Source: Salticus scenicus
Lineage: Eukaryota > Arthropoda > Arachnida > Araneae > Salticidae
NCBI GenBank assembly: GCA_963930645.1
Contig: OZ005653.1
Location: forward strand, 213,858,684 to 213,922,683
DNA length: 64,000 nt
Direction: 5' to 3'
Position 1 is the stretch's first letter. Each line of letters starts with the position of its first letter. The notes beneath the pieces were generated by a model. It was not told where the DNA came from. It worked only from the letters and a program-made list of their open reading frames with translations, and did no database searches. A program made the translations under genes and the position numbers. This document shows, piece by piece, positions 48,272 to 61,044 of the stretch.

Positions 48272-49003
48272 TTTTTGAAGAAGCTTTAAGAAATAAGTAA
48301 ATAAAATAAGGATAAATAAAAAACATTTTGACAAAATAAAAAACATTCTTCTTCTTTTTTTTTTCAGCAATGCAATAAAATAGCAATAGTATTAAAATTA
48401 GTTCACCTAATTCGCTAAAGTGGAAACTGTGCCATTGCTCTCTTTATTAAGTATCGTTTTTGGAGTACTAGCCGTATGAATTTGCTAATGGATCATAAGA
48501 ATCAAAGCAACTTGTATAAAAGACATTTATTGCACAGATTTTCGTAGAATAATGCATCCACCTACAGCTAATAAGAGAGAATGAGTATGTTCAGTAATAC
48601 TTAAGGGCATTATGATTTTAATGACACAATATATGTTTTATGTCTTGCGTGCATTTCTCTTGAAAAATGTTGGAAAATATTAACTAATAAAAATTATTTT
48701 TAAAAAATGGAATTTTTAAAATAAATTTTCTATATATTTAGAATAAATTAAGCCTCGTGTAAATATATATATCGATTATAAAAAGTGCTTAAAGAATTGA
48801 AGTGAAATATATCAATAGCTTACACATTTAAATTTAATAATGAAAATTAAAATTCGTATGACGTGCATATATTTATATCGTATTCATTATGATAACAATT
48901 TCATTAAATCAGCACAAATATTCTGAAGCCTTAACGTTATTTAATTTTAATTAGAAAATAATTAGACGAATTTTATTTACTTTGTATTTGCTTATTTAAA
49001 ACC

Positions 49004-49040
<37 letters not shown>

Positions 49041-51240
49041 ACTTGACTACGTTTCTTGAAACCATTGAAACTTCTGCGGATGTGCTCATTGGACGAGATC
49101 AGCATTAAATTAAAGCTGAATGATCTGCCTTTTCTTTCATGTTTTAACACTTTTTAAAAATAGTGAAAATTCTTTATGACTTCGGTTTGTCTGTCTGTCT
49201 ACTTGTGCTCTAATTTTCATAAATATTTATGAAATACCCTGAAAATTATACATGTTATTCAAGTCCACTATGGGACGTTCCGTATTGAAAATGGGTTAAA
49301 TACCATGATTGTTTTTTGTACAGGAACACACAAAATAATTACAAAGCAATGGGTTCTACGAAAATTATTTCTATAAACCATAATTTAATAACTTATACTG
49401 CACAAATCATAATAAATTGATATTTATTACTCATAAGTACAAAAAGCGTTTTATTAATTTATTTAATATAGTATTATTAGCATTAAAAGGAGGGCCACAC
49501 GAAAGTATCAGATTTATTATGGATTATAATAGAAAATTGCTGAATTTTCGTTCTTATCAAGCATTTTTCGGGTTTTATAGTAATGTTTGAGAAAAACTAT
49601 GATTTGAATTAAAATATGTGTCTGTCCTTTTGATTAACTGTCTGTCTCTACGTCTGTTTACTTCTAAGATCTGTAAATTAATTCTGAATTTCTTCAAAGC
49701 TATATATGTTATTAAAATCCCCCATAACATATTTCCTATTTAAAATGATATAAATAACTCAAACGGTTTCAGTACAAATCGCTCGAAAGGATGCCCGTGC
49801 ATTGCGTTTAATGAGAGGTATTTTTAAAAAAGACATTTCAATAATTTTATATTGCACAAATCATAACTAAATTAGCATTTTTTATTCTTATCCTAAAATA
49901 AATATTTTGTATAGGTTATGATATGTTATGCGTTAAGATATACACAATATTCAGATAGATTAAGGGCTACAATTAGAAATTGCTGTAATTTCATCTCCTT
50001 TCGTGCAGTGCCTGATAAAACGCAGGACATTCCGGGCATGTGCCTTGGGTCCTCACAGTGAGGGAGCCTAAAATAAATTCCATCATACATTTTAAAAAAA
50101 AATAGTTAAAATGAAAAATTTCCAAAATTTCGCAATAATGATCGTTAATATTTGATTTTTCATCAATGGATTATTAAAATTTATGCTGCACCATGTTACT
50201 TCATACTTACAACTAATTGTATTACTACACTGTTTTATAAATCTGCGGTATGATGTTTCAAGGAAGCTATCAGCACATTGAAAAAACTGCAATATTTTCA
50301 CTGAACGCAAATACAGCTGCATACTACCGATGCAGCATTCCAAATTCTTACTAAGGCTAACTAAATCCGAGCACTGCAGCGTAGATACATGAGCGCTATG
50401 TATGTTGATCCAATAGACAAGCACTGTTAAGCGTTAAGCTTTGTTAAGCTCTTACCAATAAAATAAAGTGAAATGAAGTGAAGTGAAGAGAAGTTTTAGA
50501 TGCGTGATTCAAAATATGCAATTTGTTTTGTTTGTTGTAATATTAAAGTACGAGGAAAATTGACTCGTCGAACGTGATTGCCCTGTGCCTCCAAGTGAGT
50601 AAATCGGTCCCTGCTTTTGTGTTAAGTAGTTTAACAATTTTTCAAAATGGTTTAATTTTGATTGTGAATTATATTTGTCTGTCTTTCTGTTCATCTGTTC
50701 TGTGATCACGTGGCCAAATTATGTTAAAGAATTATACGATGCGCACGAGTATGTAGAGTTGAAAGTGTTAATAATCTATGCGAAAACTGTACGATTTTTC
50801 TTCCCTGTTAAGTTTTAAGCAAATATATGTGCTTTAATTACAAAAAATCAACAAAACCTTTTTTTTTTTTTTTTTTAGTACTTTCTTGTATAATCTGTTA
50901 AATTTTATTATTTGAAATTTATTGAGTGAAAACAAATAGTCTACGTTAAATGTTGTAAATTTAAATTATAAAAAGAAAATAGAAAATTCCAAAATGCATA
51001 AAAATATTACTTTTCTAAGTTTGTTTGTACGTGGAGAAAATTAGCTGGTGCCACTAAAAAAACATATTTTTAGACGTCCATTGTCTTTTTATTTATTTTT
51101 ATATTTTATTTTATTTTGACATCAAAAGAAATGTATATTTATGCGTAAATAATAAAACTGATTTAAAGCTTTGCGAAAAATAAACTTGCACGATAAAATT
51201 GACATCATTATAGCTTTAAAAGTAATTTTTTTCCCCTAAA
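48272..51240. other. AT-rich spacer with diverged dispersed repeats
   Basis: No gene was recognised. A poly-T run lies at 49007-49036. Blocks near 49150-49330 and 49560-49800 share the order GTCTGTCTGTC, TTTTCATAAAT-like text, ATATGTTATT.AA and a CCC.ATA word, so they seem to be two diverged copies of one repeat; a third trace with TTTGTCTGTCTTTCTGTTC is near 50675. A less AT-rich patch at 50260-50420 carries a 110-codon minus-strand frame (50092-50424) with no recognisable domain; I do not call it a gene. Confidence 0.45.
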
Positions 51241-51443
51241 GCATACTTGCCAACATACTAATTAATATTTCGCAGTATTCTTAGTCCACCTTCTTCTTCA
51301 CACCAGTATCTTGTTAGAGTGCTTTTCTTCTTATTTAATTGCAATTGCATTTGGGGAATATTACTCTAAAATTTTACTAGTGTGAAAAAAGGGGCGAGAC
51401 TAACAAAACTACATAATATTAATTAGGATGTTGGCAAGTATGC
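51241..51443. mobile_element. MITE (203 bp), same family as 36384-36579
   Basis: GCATACTTGCCAACAT (51241-51256) is the exact reverse complement of 51428-51443, and the similarity continues inward (ACTAATTAATATT on both arms). The middle shares CAATTGCATTTGGGGAATAT with relatives at 17.5 and 52.9 kb. It is non-coding. Confidence 0.85.
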
Positions 51444-51954
51444 CTAATGATGTAATTTATTTAAGAATATTTGTGGATATTCTAAATATTAACATTTATA
51501 CATTATTATAGCTTACATTTGTTAGTATTTATTATTTAAAAATAAATAATGCTTGAGTATTTTTTAATTTAATTTATTTTACATTATTTTAGTACATTTG
51601 TTAAAATAGTCTAATCGCTGAAATACATGATTATTTTTTCCTTTTTGTGTTCTCCCCGCTATTTTCCAATTAGGTGGTTGTCATACACCTTGGTGCATTT
51701 GGTGATACACCATATGACACGCATTTCAGTTTATTTTTTATTGTAACTAAGAAATAAATACATATTCTTTACATATAATAAAATAAGAATTCTTTTTTTT
51801 ATTTTTTACTTATTATTATTATTATTTGTGTGTGTGTGTATGTGTGTGTGTGTCGTTTGCTTTATCGGCGGTTATGCATTGTTTGAATATAACGCAGTTT
51901 TGATTGTTTTTTTCTTTTGAAACTGAGATCCGATAAATTGAAGCCTACAAATAA

Positions 51955-52159
51955 TACGTTGTTGCAGGAAATAAGGACACGGGCCCGAGATTATGAGATA
52001 GGAAGACACTGCTGAGGGCTGTGGCTATACGTAAAAAGGTTATGAGCAATTTCGATGGTTTTCATTCTTTATTTTTATTTATAAAGCGATATAAAAATTG
52101 TGTTTCTCCTTTTTATTCGTTAAAATATAGTGACCAGCGAAGGTGAAAAAGCCTGCTAG
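51955..52159 (+). mobile_element. Helitron 3' end fragment
   Basis: This segment parallels 23930-24117: GTTGCAGGAAATAAGGACACG with GCCCGAG, an A/T-rich link with TATAAAGC.ATAT, then GTGACCAGCGAAGGTGAAAAAGCCTGCTAG. It ends in CTAG (52156-52159). The hairpin has decayed compared with the nested Helitron copy. The 5' end was not found, so this is a truncated or old copy. Confidence 0.65.
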
Positions 52160-52487
52160 TATTATATAAACTAAGATTTTAAAGCAAATCCTATGAATTT
52201 TTAATCAATTTTTTTTATCAAAAAAATCTCTAAGAAAAAGCTTTTAAAAAATTAAGTGATAATTAATAAAATACGAAAGTAAATAGAAAACGATGTAGAA
52301 CTTTAAAGTCTGATCATTTATAAATGACAATTCATTTAATAATAGATTTTACATCATTAGGAAAACAAGCATGAAACTATAACTTCCTACAAATATTCCC
52401 TGATTTTATATTTTTCCTACAATCAAAGAATGTCTATTGGGCTCTAATAAAACATTTTTTTTTTTTAATATGACACTAGGAGCAGAG

Positions 52488-52690
52488 ATATCAACATTTT
52501 AATTTATTCCAGAGCATTTTCAGCCCTGCCTTTAACTCATACCAGTTATTTTTAAGAGTATATATTTTTTTTCTTGTTCTATTGTTGCTATATATTGGCG
52601 GGAAAAAAATATTCTATAAATAAAGTGATGCGAAGTAGAGGGGGGGGGGGGGCAAAAATGCTCCAGAATAAATTAAAATGAAGGCAACTA
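52488..52690. mobile_element. MITE with inverted AATTTATTCCAGAGCATTTT ends
   Basis: CATTTTAATTTATTCCAGAG with CATTTTCAGCCC on the left pairs with GGGCAAAAATG with CTCCAGAATAAATTAAAATG on the right. The centre holds a G-run (52640-52652). It is non-coding; a decayed relative is at 2813-2875. Confidence 0.65.
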
Positions 52691-52825
52691 TGCTAGAAGA
52701 CACCATAGTTTTCACTTACGAATCTTGTAAATATTAAAATTTTACAGCTAAACTCAGATTTTTTGAGATCAGAATTAGACGTATATTAGAAAAGCATGTT
52801 TCATATTGACAATATCAGAAACATT

Positions 52826-52975
52826 TACTTTCTAACATCCTACTACTATTCCGTAGTATCGTTGGCATCGTAGTAATTGGATTTGGAGAATATTAGTCAA
52901 CAAATTTACTGGTATGAGAAAAAGGGCAGGACTAACAACACTACGGTATAATAATTAGGGTATTGGCAAGTATGT
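52826..52975. mobile_element. MITE, diverged copy of the 36384 family
   Basis: TCTAACATCCTACTACTATTCCGTAGTATCGTTGG is on the left; CTAACAACACTACGGTATAATAATTAGGGTATTGGCA is on the right in inverted orientation. It is shorter than the other copies and more decayed. The following 52976-53430 is spacer with ATA/ATT trinucleotide repeats (52986-53090) and a (CT)n run (53275-53304). Confidence 0.6.
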
Positions 52976-53871
52976 AATTAATTTTCTATGAAAAGATATT
53001 CTATTAGCAATAATGATACTAATAGAAATAATAATAATGATATAACTACTACTATTAATAATAATAATAACAGTAATAATAATAGTGTTATCAATAACAA
53101 AGTGCAATAACAAGGTTAGCGATAACAATGTTAGCAATGTTAACAATGAATATTTCAAGTTTTAATGGAAAAATTATATTTTTTTATCATCAAAAATTTT
53201 GCAATTAAATAAGACGAAGGTAACTTTACAGAAATAGTGACTTTGTCAGACAGAATTTGTCCAAAGAGTTAACATCTCTCTCTCTCTCTCTCTCTCTCCC
53301 TCTCCTCTTTCTACATATGTTTATACGTACATGTACGTTTAAAACATTTCTATTTATTAAATTATTTAATAATACCTTCTTTAAATATTATATTTTTGCA
53401 GTCATTCTAAAGAAACACGATATATATATATCTTTATATATATATTTCTTTTGTGCGTGTGTATGTCACTGAACTCCTCCTAAACGGCTGGACTGAGTTT
53501 AATGAAATTTTTTGTGTGTCTTCAGGTGGATTCGAGTATGGTTTAGATTTACAAATGAAAGTTGTAACTTAATTAGTTCTTTCTTAATTGATTTTTAACC
53601 AACTCTTTCAACAACTTTTCCACCTAGATAGCGTGAGTAGTCGTAAACACGATGTCAGAATTTATTTTATGTTGAAATGAATAATATTATAGTTTTAAAA
53701 AATTAAAGAACACGCTTTTATAGAAATGTGAACTAAAAAGCACGAAATATCTATCTTAGTATTAAAATTCAGGGTAAGAAAAAATCGTGTGAGTGACACA
53801 CCGTAATTTTTACATACATTTAAATCTTTAATTAAAATAACTTAGAATTAACAAAAACCATTTTTAAAAAA

Positions 53872-53945
53872 TCTCCCCTAACGGGGATCGAACGCTGGAC
53901 CTTTAGATTCGTAGCGCGGCGCCTTACCTCGACGCCGCATCGTTC
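53872..53945 (-). repeat. tRNA-Arg(ACG)-like sequence, probably a SINE head or pseudo-tRNA
   Basis: Read on the minus strand: a D-arm-like GGCGTCGAGGTAAGGCGCC, an anticodon stretch GCTACGAATC (anticodon ACG) and a box B-like GCGTTCGATCCCC. The acceptor ends do not pair well and no terminator or mature end is evident, so a working tRNA is unlikely. It sits inside the 5' region of the Helitron, suggesting capture or a later SINE insertion. Confidence 0.6.
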
Positions 53946-54384
53946 ACGTAGAGGAAGTATTTTTTTTACAATATAAATTTTTTGTTTGCTCCCAGAGAAG
54001 TTACAAACAAACATACATACATACTTACATACAGGTGAAGCTAATAAAAGCGTGTTAAAAATGAATTTTTAACCGTATCTTACGAAGTGTTTAAAATATT
54101 TTTTCAAAATTAATATTTTTAGAATCGTAACCGTATCTTACGAAGTGTTTAAAATATTTTTTTCAAAGTTAATATTTTAGAATCGTAAACACGTTGTCAG
54201 AATTTATTTAATGTTGAAATGAAAAATGAATTTTTAACCGTAAGTGTTTAAAATATTTTTCAACGTTAATATTGTTAAAATGTTAAAATTAGTTAAAATG
54301 GTATATTCTTTTAAAAAATTCGTCAATATCCGACGGAGTTATTTTATGTTAAAATGAAAAATGAATTTTTAGGTCATTATTATT

Positions 54385-57018
54385 TGTGCAGATGGAAAAT
54401 GTACTAAAAGTTTTCCGAAAAATTTCTCGATCACAAATGTTGACGGATATCCAATATATCGTCGAAGAATTCCCGATAATGGCGGACAATCTTATCATCT
54501 ATGGCGGTCATCTATGTCAACAACATAGATATTGACATTGATAACCGATGGGTGGTCCCATATTCGCCTCTGCTGAGCAAAACATTCAATGCTCATATTA
54601 ATGTTCAGTTCTGCAGTTCAGTGAAGAGCATCAAATACATTTGCAAGTATGTGAATAAAGGCAGTGATATGGCTGTATTTCGAGTTGAAAATACCAATGT
54701 GAATGCTCCTCTGGTGAATAACAACGATGAAATAACACTTTACCAAACTGGCCGGTACGTGAGCTCCAATGAAGCTGTTTGGCGTATCTTTGGTTTCCCA
54801 ATTCATGAACGGGATCCAGCAGTTCTTCATTTAGCCGTCCATCTTGAAAATGGCCAGCGCGTATATTTCACGAGCGAGACAGCGATTGATCGTGCTATAA
54901 ATCCACCAAAAACTACACTCACCGAATTTTTTGAATTGTGTAATCGTGCGGATGCTTTTGGTGCTTTTGCACGGACATTACTGTATTCAGAAGTACCACG
55001 CTATTTCACATGGGCTCCAACAAAAAAATGGATGCCCCGCAAGCAAGGCACGCCGATTGATGCATGTCCCGGTTTATTCAAATCAAACACCTTGGAACGA
55101 GTATTTACGGTCAATCCAAGGCAGACTGAGTGCTTTTATCTGTGACTGTTATTGGTTAATGTCATCAGCCCTTTGTCATTTCAAGATTTACGTAAAGTGA
55201 ATGGACAACAGTATCCAACGTATAAAGATGCATGCCTTGCACTCGGCTTGCTGGAAGACGACAACCAGTGGGAGTGCATGCTTGCTGAAGTAGGACTGAA
55301 CTGTACAGCAAAACAAATTCGTCTACTATTCGCTATAGTGTTGACTACATGTTTCTCGGCCCGAGCAGAGACATTATGGGATAATCACAAAGATTCAATG
55401 ACTAATGATATATTGCATCAACATCGTTCACGGTGCAACGATCTAACGATAGTATTCAGTGACGCTATGTACAATGAAGCATTGATTGCTATTGAAGATC
55501 TTTGCATTATCATTGCCAACTTACCACTCAGTCATTTCGGTATGCATTCAACAAATCGAAATGCATCTGATTTAATAAGCACTGAATTGAATCGTGAACT
55601 ACAATACAATACTGTAGAAATGGCAGCGATTGTTGCTCGCAATGTCCCACTAATGAATGAAGAACAAAGAGCCATTTACGACCGCATCATACTCGCAGTT
55701 TTGGCAGGACAAGGTGGATTCTTTTTTTGGGGGGTGCACCAGGTGGAACTGGCAAAACATTCCTTATTTCGCTAATTCTCGCCGAAATACGATCAAATAA
55801 TTTCATCGCATTGGCTGTTGCATCATCTGGCATTGCGGCAACTTTATTGGATGGATGCAGAACAGCTCATTCTTTATTTAAACTGCCACTAAATATTCAA
55901 AATAACCCAGACGCAGTGTGCAACATAAAAAAACAATCGTCCATGGCCACAGTGCTGAAATAGTGTAAAATTCTTATCTGGGATGAATGCACTATGGAAC
56001 ACAAACATTTGATTGAGGCGTCGAACAGGACATTGAAAGATATAAAAAACAACGACAAACTATTTGGCGGCACTCTGTTACTCTTTTCAGGTGATTTCAG
56101 ACAAGCATTTCCCGTTATTCCGTGTTCAACATACGCTGATGAGATCAACGCGTGCTTAAAATCATCGTCATTGTGGCTTAATGTTGAAAAAGTACAACTG
56201 AAAGTAAATTTGTGCGTTCAAAAGCTTCAAGATCCATCCGCTGAAACATTCTCAAATCAATTGTTAGATATCGGCGATGGAAAAGTTACTACAGATGAAA
56301 CTGGATGCATAAAATTACCGACCGATTTCTGCACAATCATTGATTCTCAAGATGCTCTTATTGACCAGATATTTCCCGATGTACACAGACGATACACAAA
56401 TCATGAGTGGCTGGCAGAAAGAGGAATTTTAGCAGCAAAAAAGGTGGACGTCAACGAATTGAATCTCAAGATGCAACATTTGTTACCAGGAGACTTGGTG
56501 TCATACAAATCTAATGATACAGTTTGCGATGCCACCGAAGCTGTAAATTATCCAACAAAGTTTTTAAAGTCATTGGATTTACCAGGCATGTCACCGCATA
56601 TTTTACAACTCAAGGTTGGATCTCCGATTATTTTGCTTCGTAATTTGAACCCACCACGGTTGTGCAACGGCACGCGATTAGTCATAAAAAATTTAATGAA
56701 AAATGTTATCGAAGCCATCATTTTAAATGACAAATTCCGAGGTGAAAATATATTACTACTGCGAATTCCTATTATACACACAGATGTGCCAATTCAATTT
56801 AAACGCCCTCAATTTCCAATTAGATTGGCATTTGCAATGACTATCAATAAGTCTCAGGGCCAAACGATGTCTGTCTGTGGCTTAGATTTGAGCACATCAT
56901 GTTTTTCACACGGACAATTATACGTGGCTCTCGAGTGGGCAAACCATCCAGTTTGTTTGTATTGGCGAAAGATGGAATAACAAAAAATATTGTACACTAT
57001 GTTGCATTAAGGGAATGA
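54385..57018 (+). pseudogene. Helitron Rep/helicase, 5'-deleted with stops and frameshifts
   Basis: Helitron proteins join a HUH endonuclease (Rep), which nicks and joins ends, with a PIF1-like SF1 helicase. The first readable text (about 54390-54470: DGKCTKSFPKNF, then GYPIYRRR) and RWVVPYSPLLSKTF belong to the Rep region. The two active-site tyrosines are seen as YICKY (Y46 and Y50 of the frame starting 54501). The upstream HUH histidines are absent. Breaks: a frame change near 54490, a TGA at 55143-55145, a frame change in the T/G run near 55720-55730, a TAG at 55961-55963 and a frame change near 56925. The helicase shows Walker A (PGGTGKT, about 55735-55760), Walker B (LIWDECTM, about 55975-55998), GDFRQAFPVIP, a GSPIILLRN motif and INKSQGQT; the last motif (SRVGKP) lies out of frame before 56960. 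Coding-like text runs to a TGA at 57016-57018. Confidence 0.9.
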
Positions 57019-57235
57019 TATTGTTTTTTAGTAATATTGTTATAAGTAGCGATATGTATATAATTTTAAAGAATTAATAAATTAAAAAAATAAATGATTG
57101 GTGTTTTGTTATTTTTATATTCTTTCACCGTTCACAGCGCTCCATACATCTTCCACTTATATACCACATCCTAACACACTTACAATAAGTAAGTTATTTT
57201 TTTCTAGCAAAATATTCTCTAGAAATAATTTATAT

Positions 57236-57264
57236 GACAAAACAACGTTTGTCGGGTCAGCTAG
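57236..57264 (+). promoter_or_regulatory. Helitron 3' terminal hairpin and CTAG end
   Basis: The stem GACAAA/TTTGTC has a 6-nt loop, then GGGTCAG and CTAG. In Helitrons this hairpin signals the end of rolling-circle transfer. Confidence 0.85.
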
Positions 57265-57846
57265 TATATATATATATATGTATAATTTTTACAATCTTTT
57301 TAATTTAAACAATAGATAACGCAGTTGAATTCTTTTACTTTTATTTCACGTTAAAATTCTATTCTTTACTCTTGAATCAATAAGTTTCCATAGGTTATCA
57401 ACGCAGCTGTTTCAAGCTTGACTTCTCTTCATATGTGAACAAACTTGGTACATTAACCACACTAATGAGTCCACAAGGAACCTCATACACGAAAGAGTAT
57501 ATCAGGCATCCCAAATAGATATAACCTATTAAAAGACTTGTGTGGGATGATATTAGTGAAATAAAAGTTCTTAAAGTTTTTGTTCAATGAACTTGCGGAA
57601 AATGTTTAACTTCTCATTTCTCCTTATCAGAACTGGTCAGCCACAGACAAAAAATCAGGAACTAAGATAATGGTGGTGTGATATACTCTAATAAATTTAA
57701 AGTTGATTAGTTTTCAACAAAAGTTATAGTGCTAAATTAATTGACCAAAGAAAGAGAGCGTTATAGGTAATGAAATTAAAAGATGGGTGGACAAACCTTT
57801 ATATATTAAGGAGAAAATCAGTGCCTTCTGTTTATTTTATTTATAC

Positions 57847-57890
<44 letters not shown>

Positions 57891-58328
57891 AAGACATAGA
57901 TTACATGTTTTACAGTACGTGTTTAAATGTCTCACTTGTTTGTAAAATTAAACATATATATGATAATAGTTTTTTTATGAGAAAAATTTTATCATACTAA
58001 GATTAATTTATATTTTTTTTACATGGAAAAAAATCATGAAAATCTTAATATTAAATATAAAAAACATAGAAAATATATTTGACATAAAATAATATTTTAT
58101 ATATATATGTTTTTTAATGAAAAGTGATAGAAGTAACGGAATAGGGGGAAATATTTTTACAAATGAAAAAAAAAAAAAAAAAAAAAATCTATGAATCAGA
58201 TTAAAGTTTTAATTCGTGTAATTAAATCTCATTATATCCCAAACCATGAGGATGTTTATTAAGAAAATATCACAGAACTGACGTTATAAAGGAAAAAGTA
58301 CAAAACTTTGTATAAATAACATAAAATG
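57265..58328. other. AT-rich spacer, TA microsatellite
   Basis: A (TA)n run lies at 57850-57888 and an A-run at 58167-58187. No gene was seen; the frame 57098-57319 overlaps the Helitron end and has no domain. Confidence 0.5.
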
Positions 58329-59095
58329 CATTAAACTCGCAAAAATTGTTTCGTGTCGAAAAAACACACTACCCTTCGTCTGGTGAAAAATTTAAGCACG
58401 AATGTTGCAATCAAATCCGCAACGCAAAATATCGTTTTTAGTGAAGAGCAAAAACATATAAATTCGAATGTAAATATAAACACTGGTGTGATCAGAATTT
58501 TCAAATTACAGAAGAAAATAAATAAATACCTTAACTGCTGGTAGATACCCCGCAGGTTATATAATCCAGTTTTCACCAGAAATTTCAATTGATAAATAAA
58601 TTTATATTTGTAAGAGCTGTTCCTTCGAAAACGTATAGATTTCTCTATTAAATAAAATTTCTGGTGGAGAAATGATATACCGGGTTATCTACCAGAAATT
58701 ACGGTAAATAAGGTTTAAAAAATATAACAATATCTAAAAAGTTTTAAAATATCAATATTTCTTACACTTCGTTCTTCTCTTATGCTTAGAAATTACTCAC
58801 GTAATATGTATTTTCGCTTAATTTTGATATTTTTCAGGTTTTTAGATTTAGTTATATTTTTTAAACTTATTTATTTATTTATATTATTCTTTCATTTCAT
58901 AATTCTGATCATGCAGGCATTTATATTTACATTCTCCATTATAAACTTTTGCTCTGCACCTAAATCGATTTTGTGCATTTGCCGCATTGATTGCAGCACT
59001 CGTGTCTAGTTTATTCGCCTGATGATGGGTCGTGTTTTTTTTCAACCTGAAATAATGTTTGGGAGTTTGCTGAATTTTATGGTGTTTAATCAAAT
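58329..59095. mobile_element. fold-back element with ~180-200-bp arms
   Basis: Arm 58329-58505 and arm 58889-59095 are inverted relatives: CACGAATGTTGCAATCAAAT pairs with CACGAGTGCTGCAATCAATG on the other strand, and AATGTAAATATAAA with GTGATCAGAATT.T and its partner continue the match. The spacer is about 380 nt of AT-rich DNA. The outer arm text resembles the smaller palindrome at 16060-16251. Frames 58331-58588 (-), 58353-58544 (+) and 58884-59309 (-) are by-products of the arms. Confidence 0.7.
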
Positions 59096-59204
59096 TTTTG
59101 TATGTTACATGTGGAATTTTCTGGAAGATTGCATTTATTATGTATGTTCTTTCTAACATACCATTAAGTGGTTGTCTAAATATGTCACGAACCATACGAC
59201 GGCA

Positions 59205-59224
59205 TCTATAATAATAAAAGAAGA

Positions 59225-59259
<35 letters not shown>

Positions 59260-61009
59260 GCATCTATACGTTCAGCCCCTACTGAACGCAGAAGTATAAA
59301 ATTTGACATACGGGTGCTCAGAAGCCTTCCCGAGTTGATAGTGAAGACAGAATTTAAAAATTTTAATTAGTTCCGGAGATATTAATTAAAACGTCGACCA
59401 ATGCCTAATTAAAAAGCGAGCGGATCGTAATTTTCGCCCTTCAGCGTGTTCCTCAAAAGAGAAAGCAGAGAGAGGAAAATTTCGCGGGTTTTTCTAAAGC
59501 GATCGCTTCCGATCTGTTGGAAATATCGAAAATACACCTGTACCACGAGAAAGAGCATTTATTACCGATTCTTACGGTACAATTTTTTTTAAAAAATACG
59601 GATTTTTTATATTTTAAAAAAAAGTTTTAAAAAGGGTCGAAAGTTTCTCTTTTTCTCGATTGTCTTTTTTGAAACGCCCTGTACAACTGAGTAACTGTTC
59701 CATTTCTTAAAATCTGGTATATTTGGAAAGGACATTTAATCCTCTTTCGAACCATATAAACATTTTTACAAAATACGGATTAGCGATCCATATTTTAAGA
59801 TTTTACGAAACATCGATTTTTTCACAAAACATCTTATAACTCTAAAGCGTTTAGAGATAAATAATTTCTTTTTTATTTGTATATAGATCTCGCTTCAACA
59901 ATTGAATACCCAGAAGATTGAGAGAAAATTTCAAAAACTGAATGAGTTATAATTTTTTTAATTTTCAGTATCGCGGCAGTTTTCGATGAAATTCTGAAAC
60001 TCTTGCAACTGACCTTGACAGAGAAGAGAGAATAAGATTCTTCAGTGCCAGGTGCTAGAGGTCGGGAAAAATTGCTTTTTTGTTTTTCGCCCACGTGACA
60101 AAGTATATCTATAATAATAAAAGAAGATGTTTGTCTGTCTGTGCATCTATACGTTCAGCCCCTACTGAACGCAGAAGTATAAAATTTGACATACGGGTGC
60201 TCAGAAGCCTTCCCGAGTTGATAGTGAAAACAGAATTTAAAAATTTTAATTAGTTCCGGAGATATTAATTAAAACTTCGACCAATGCCTAATTAAAAAGC
60301 GAGCGGATCGTAATTTTCGCCCTTCAGCGTGTTCCTCAAAAGAGAAAGCAGAGAGAGGAAAATTTCGCGGGTTTTTCTAAAGCGATCGCTTCCGATCTGT
60401 TGGAAATATCGAAAATACACCTGTACCACGAGAAAGAGCATTTATTACCGATTCTTACGGTACAATTTTTTTAAAAAAATACGGATTTTTTATATTTAAA
60501 AAAAAGTTTTAAAAAGGGTCGAAAGTTTCTCTTTTTCTCGATTGTCTTTTTTGAAACGCCCTGTACAACTGAGTAACTGTTCCATTTCTTAAAATCTGGT
60601 ATATTTGGAAAGGACATTTAATCCTCTTTCGAACCATATAAACATTTTTACAAAATACGGATTAGCGATCCATATTTTAAGATTTTACGAAACATCGATT
60701 TTTTCACAAAACATCTTATAACTCTAAAGCGTTTAGAGATAAATAATTTCTTTTTTATTTGTATATAGATCTCGCTTCAACAATTGAATACCCAGAAGAT
60801 TGAGAGAAAATTTCAAAAACTGAATGAGTTATAATTTTTTTAATTTTCAGTATCGCGGCAGTTTTCGATGAAATTCTGAAACTCTTGCAACTGACCTTGA
60901 CAGAGAAGAGAGAATAAGATTCTTCAGTGCCAGGTGCTAGAGGTCGGGAAAAATTGCTTTTTTGTTTTTCGCCCACGTGACAAAGTATATCTATAATAAT
61001 AAAAGAAGA

Positions 61010-61044
<35 letters not shown>

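Larger units (their letters stand above)
53431..57264 (+). mobile_element. autonomous-type Helitron (3.83 kb), internally deleted and dead
   Basis: It starts with TC at 53431 (TCTTTATATATATATTTC, then GTCACTGAACTCCTCCTAAA) in a TA-rich site. It ends with a perfect GACAAA-ACAACG-TTTGTC hairpin (57236-57253), 7 nt, and CTAG (57261-57264) followed by T. Between them are the remains of a Rep/helicase gene. The 5' non-coding part holds a tRNA-like sequence (53872-53945) and direct repeats of AACCGTATCTTACGAAGTGT (54070, 54127). The HUH half of Rep is missing, so it cannot support its own movement. Confidence 0.88.

Noticed and set aside
50092..50424. 110-codon minus-strand frame in non-repeat-looking DNA
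   Set aside because: No recognisable motif and no splice or promoter context; could be chance, so not called.
53872..53945. Functional tRNA-Arg gene
   Set aside because: Acceptor pairing fails and it lies inside a dead transposon.
58884..59309. 141-codon minus-strand frame with DRQTDRQTDRQT
   Set aside because: It spans a fold-back arm and the GTCT microsatellite at a Helitron 5' end.
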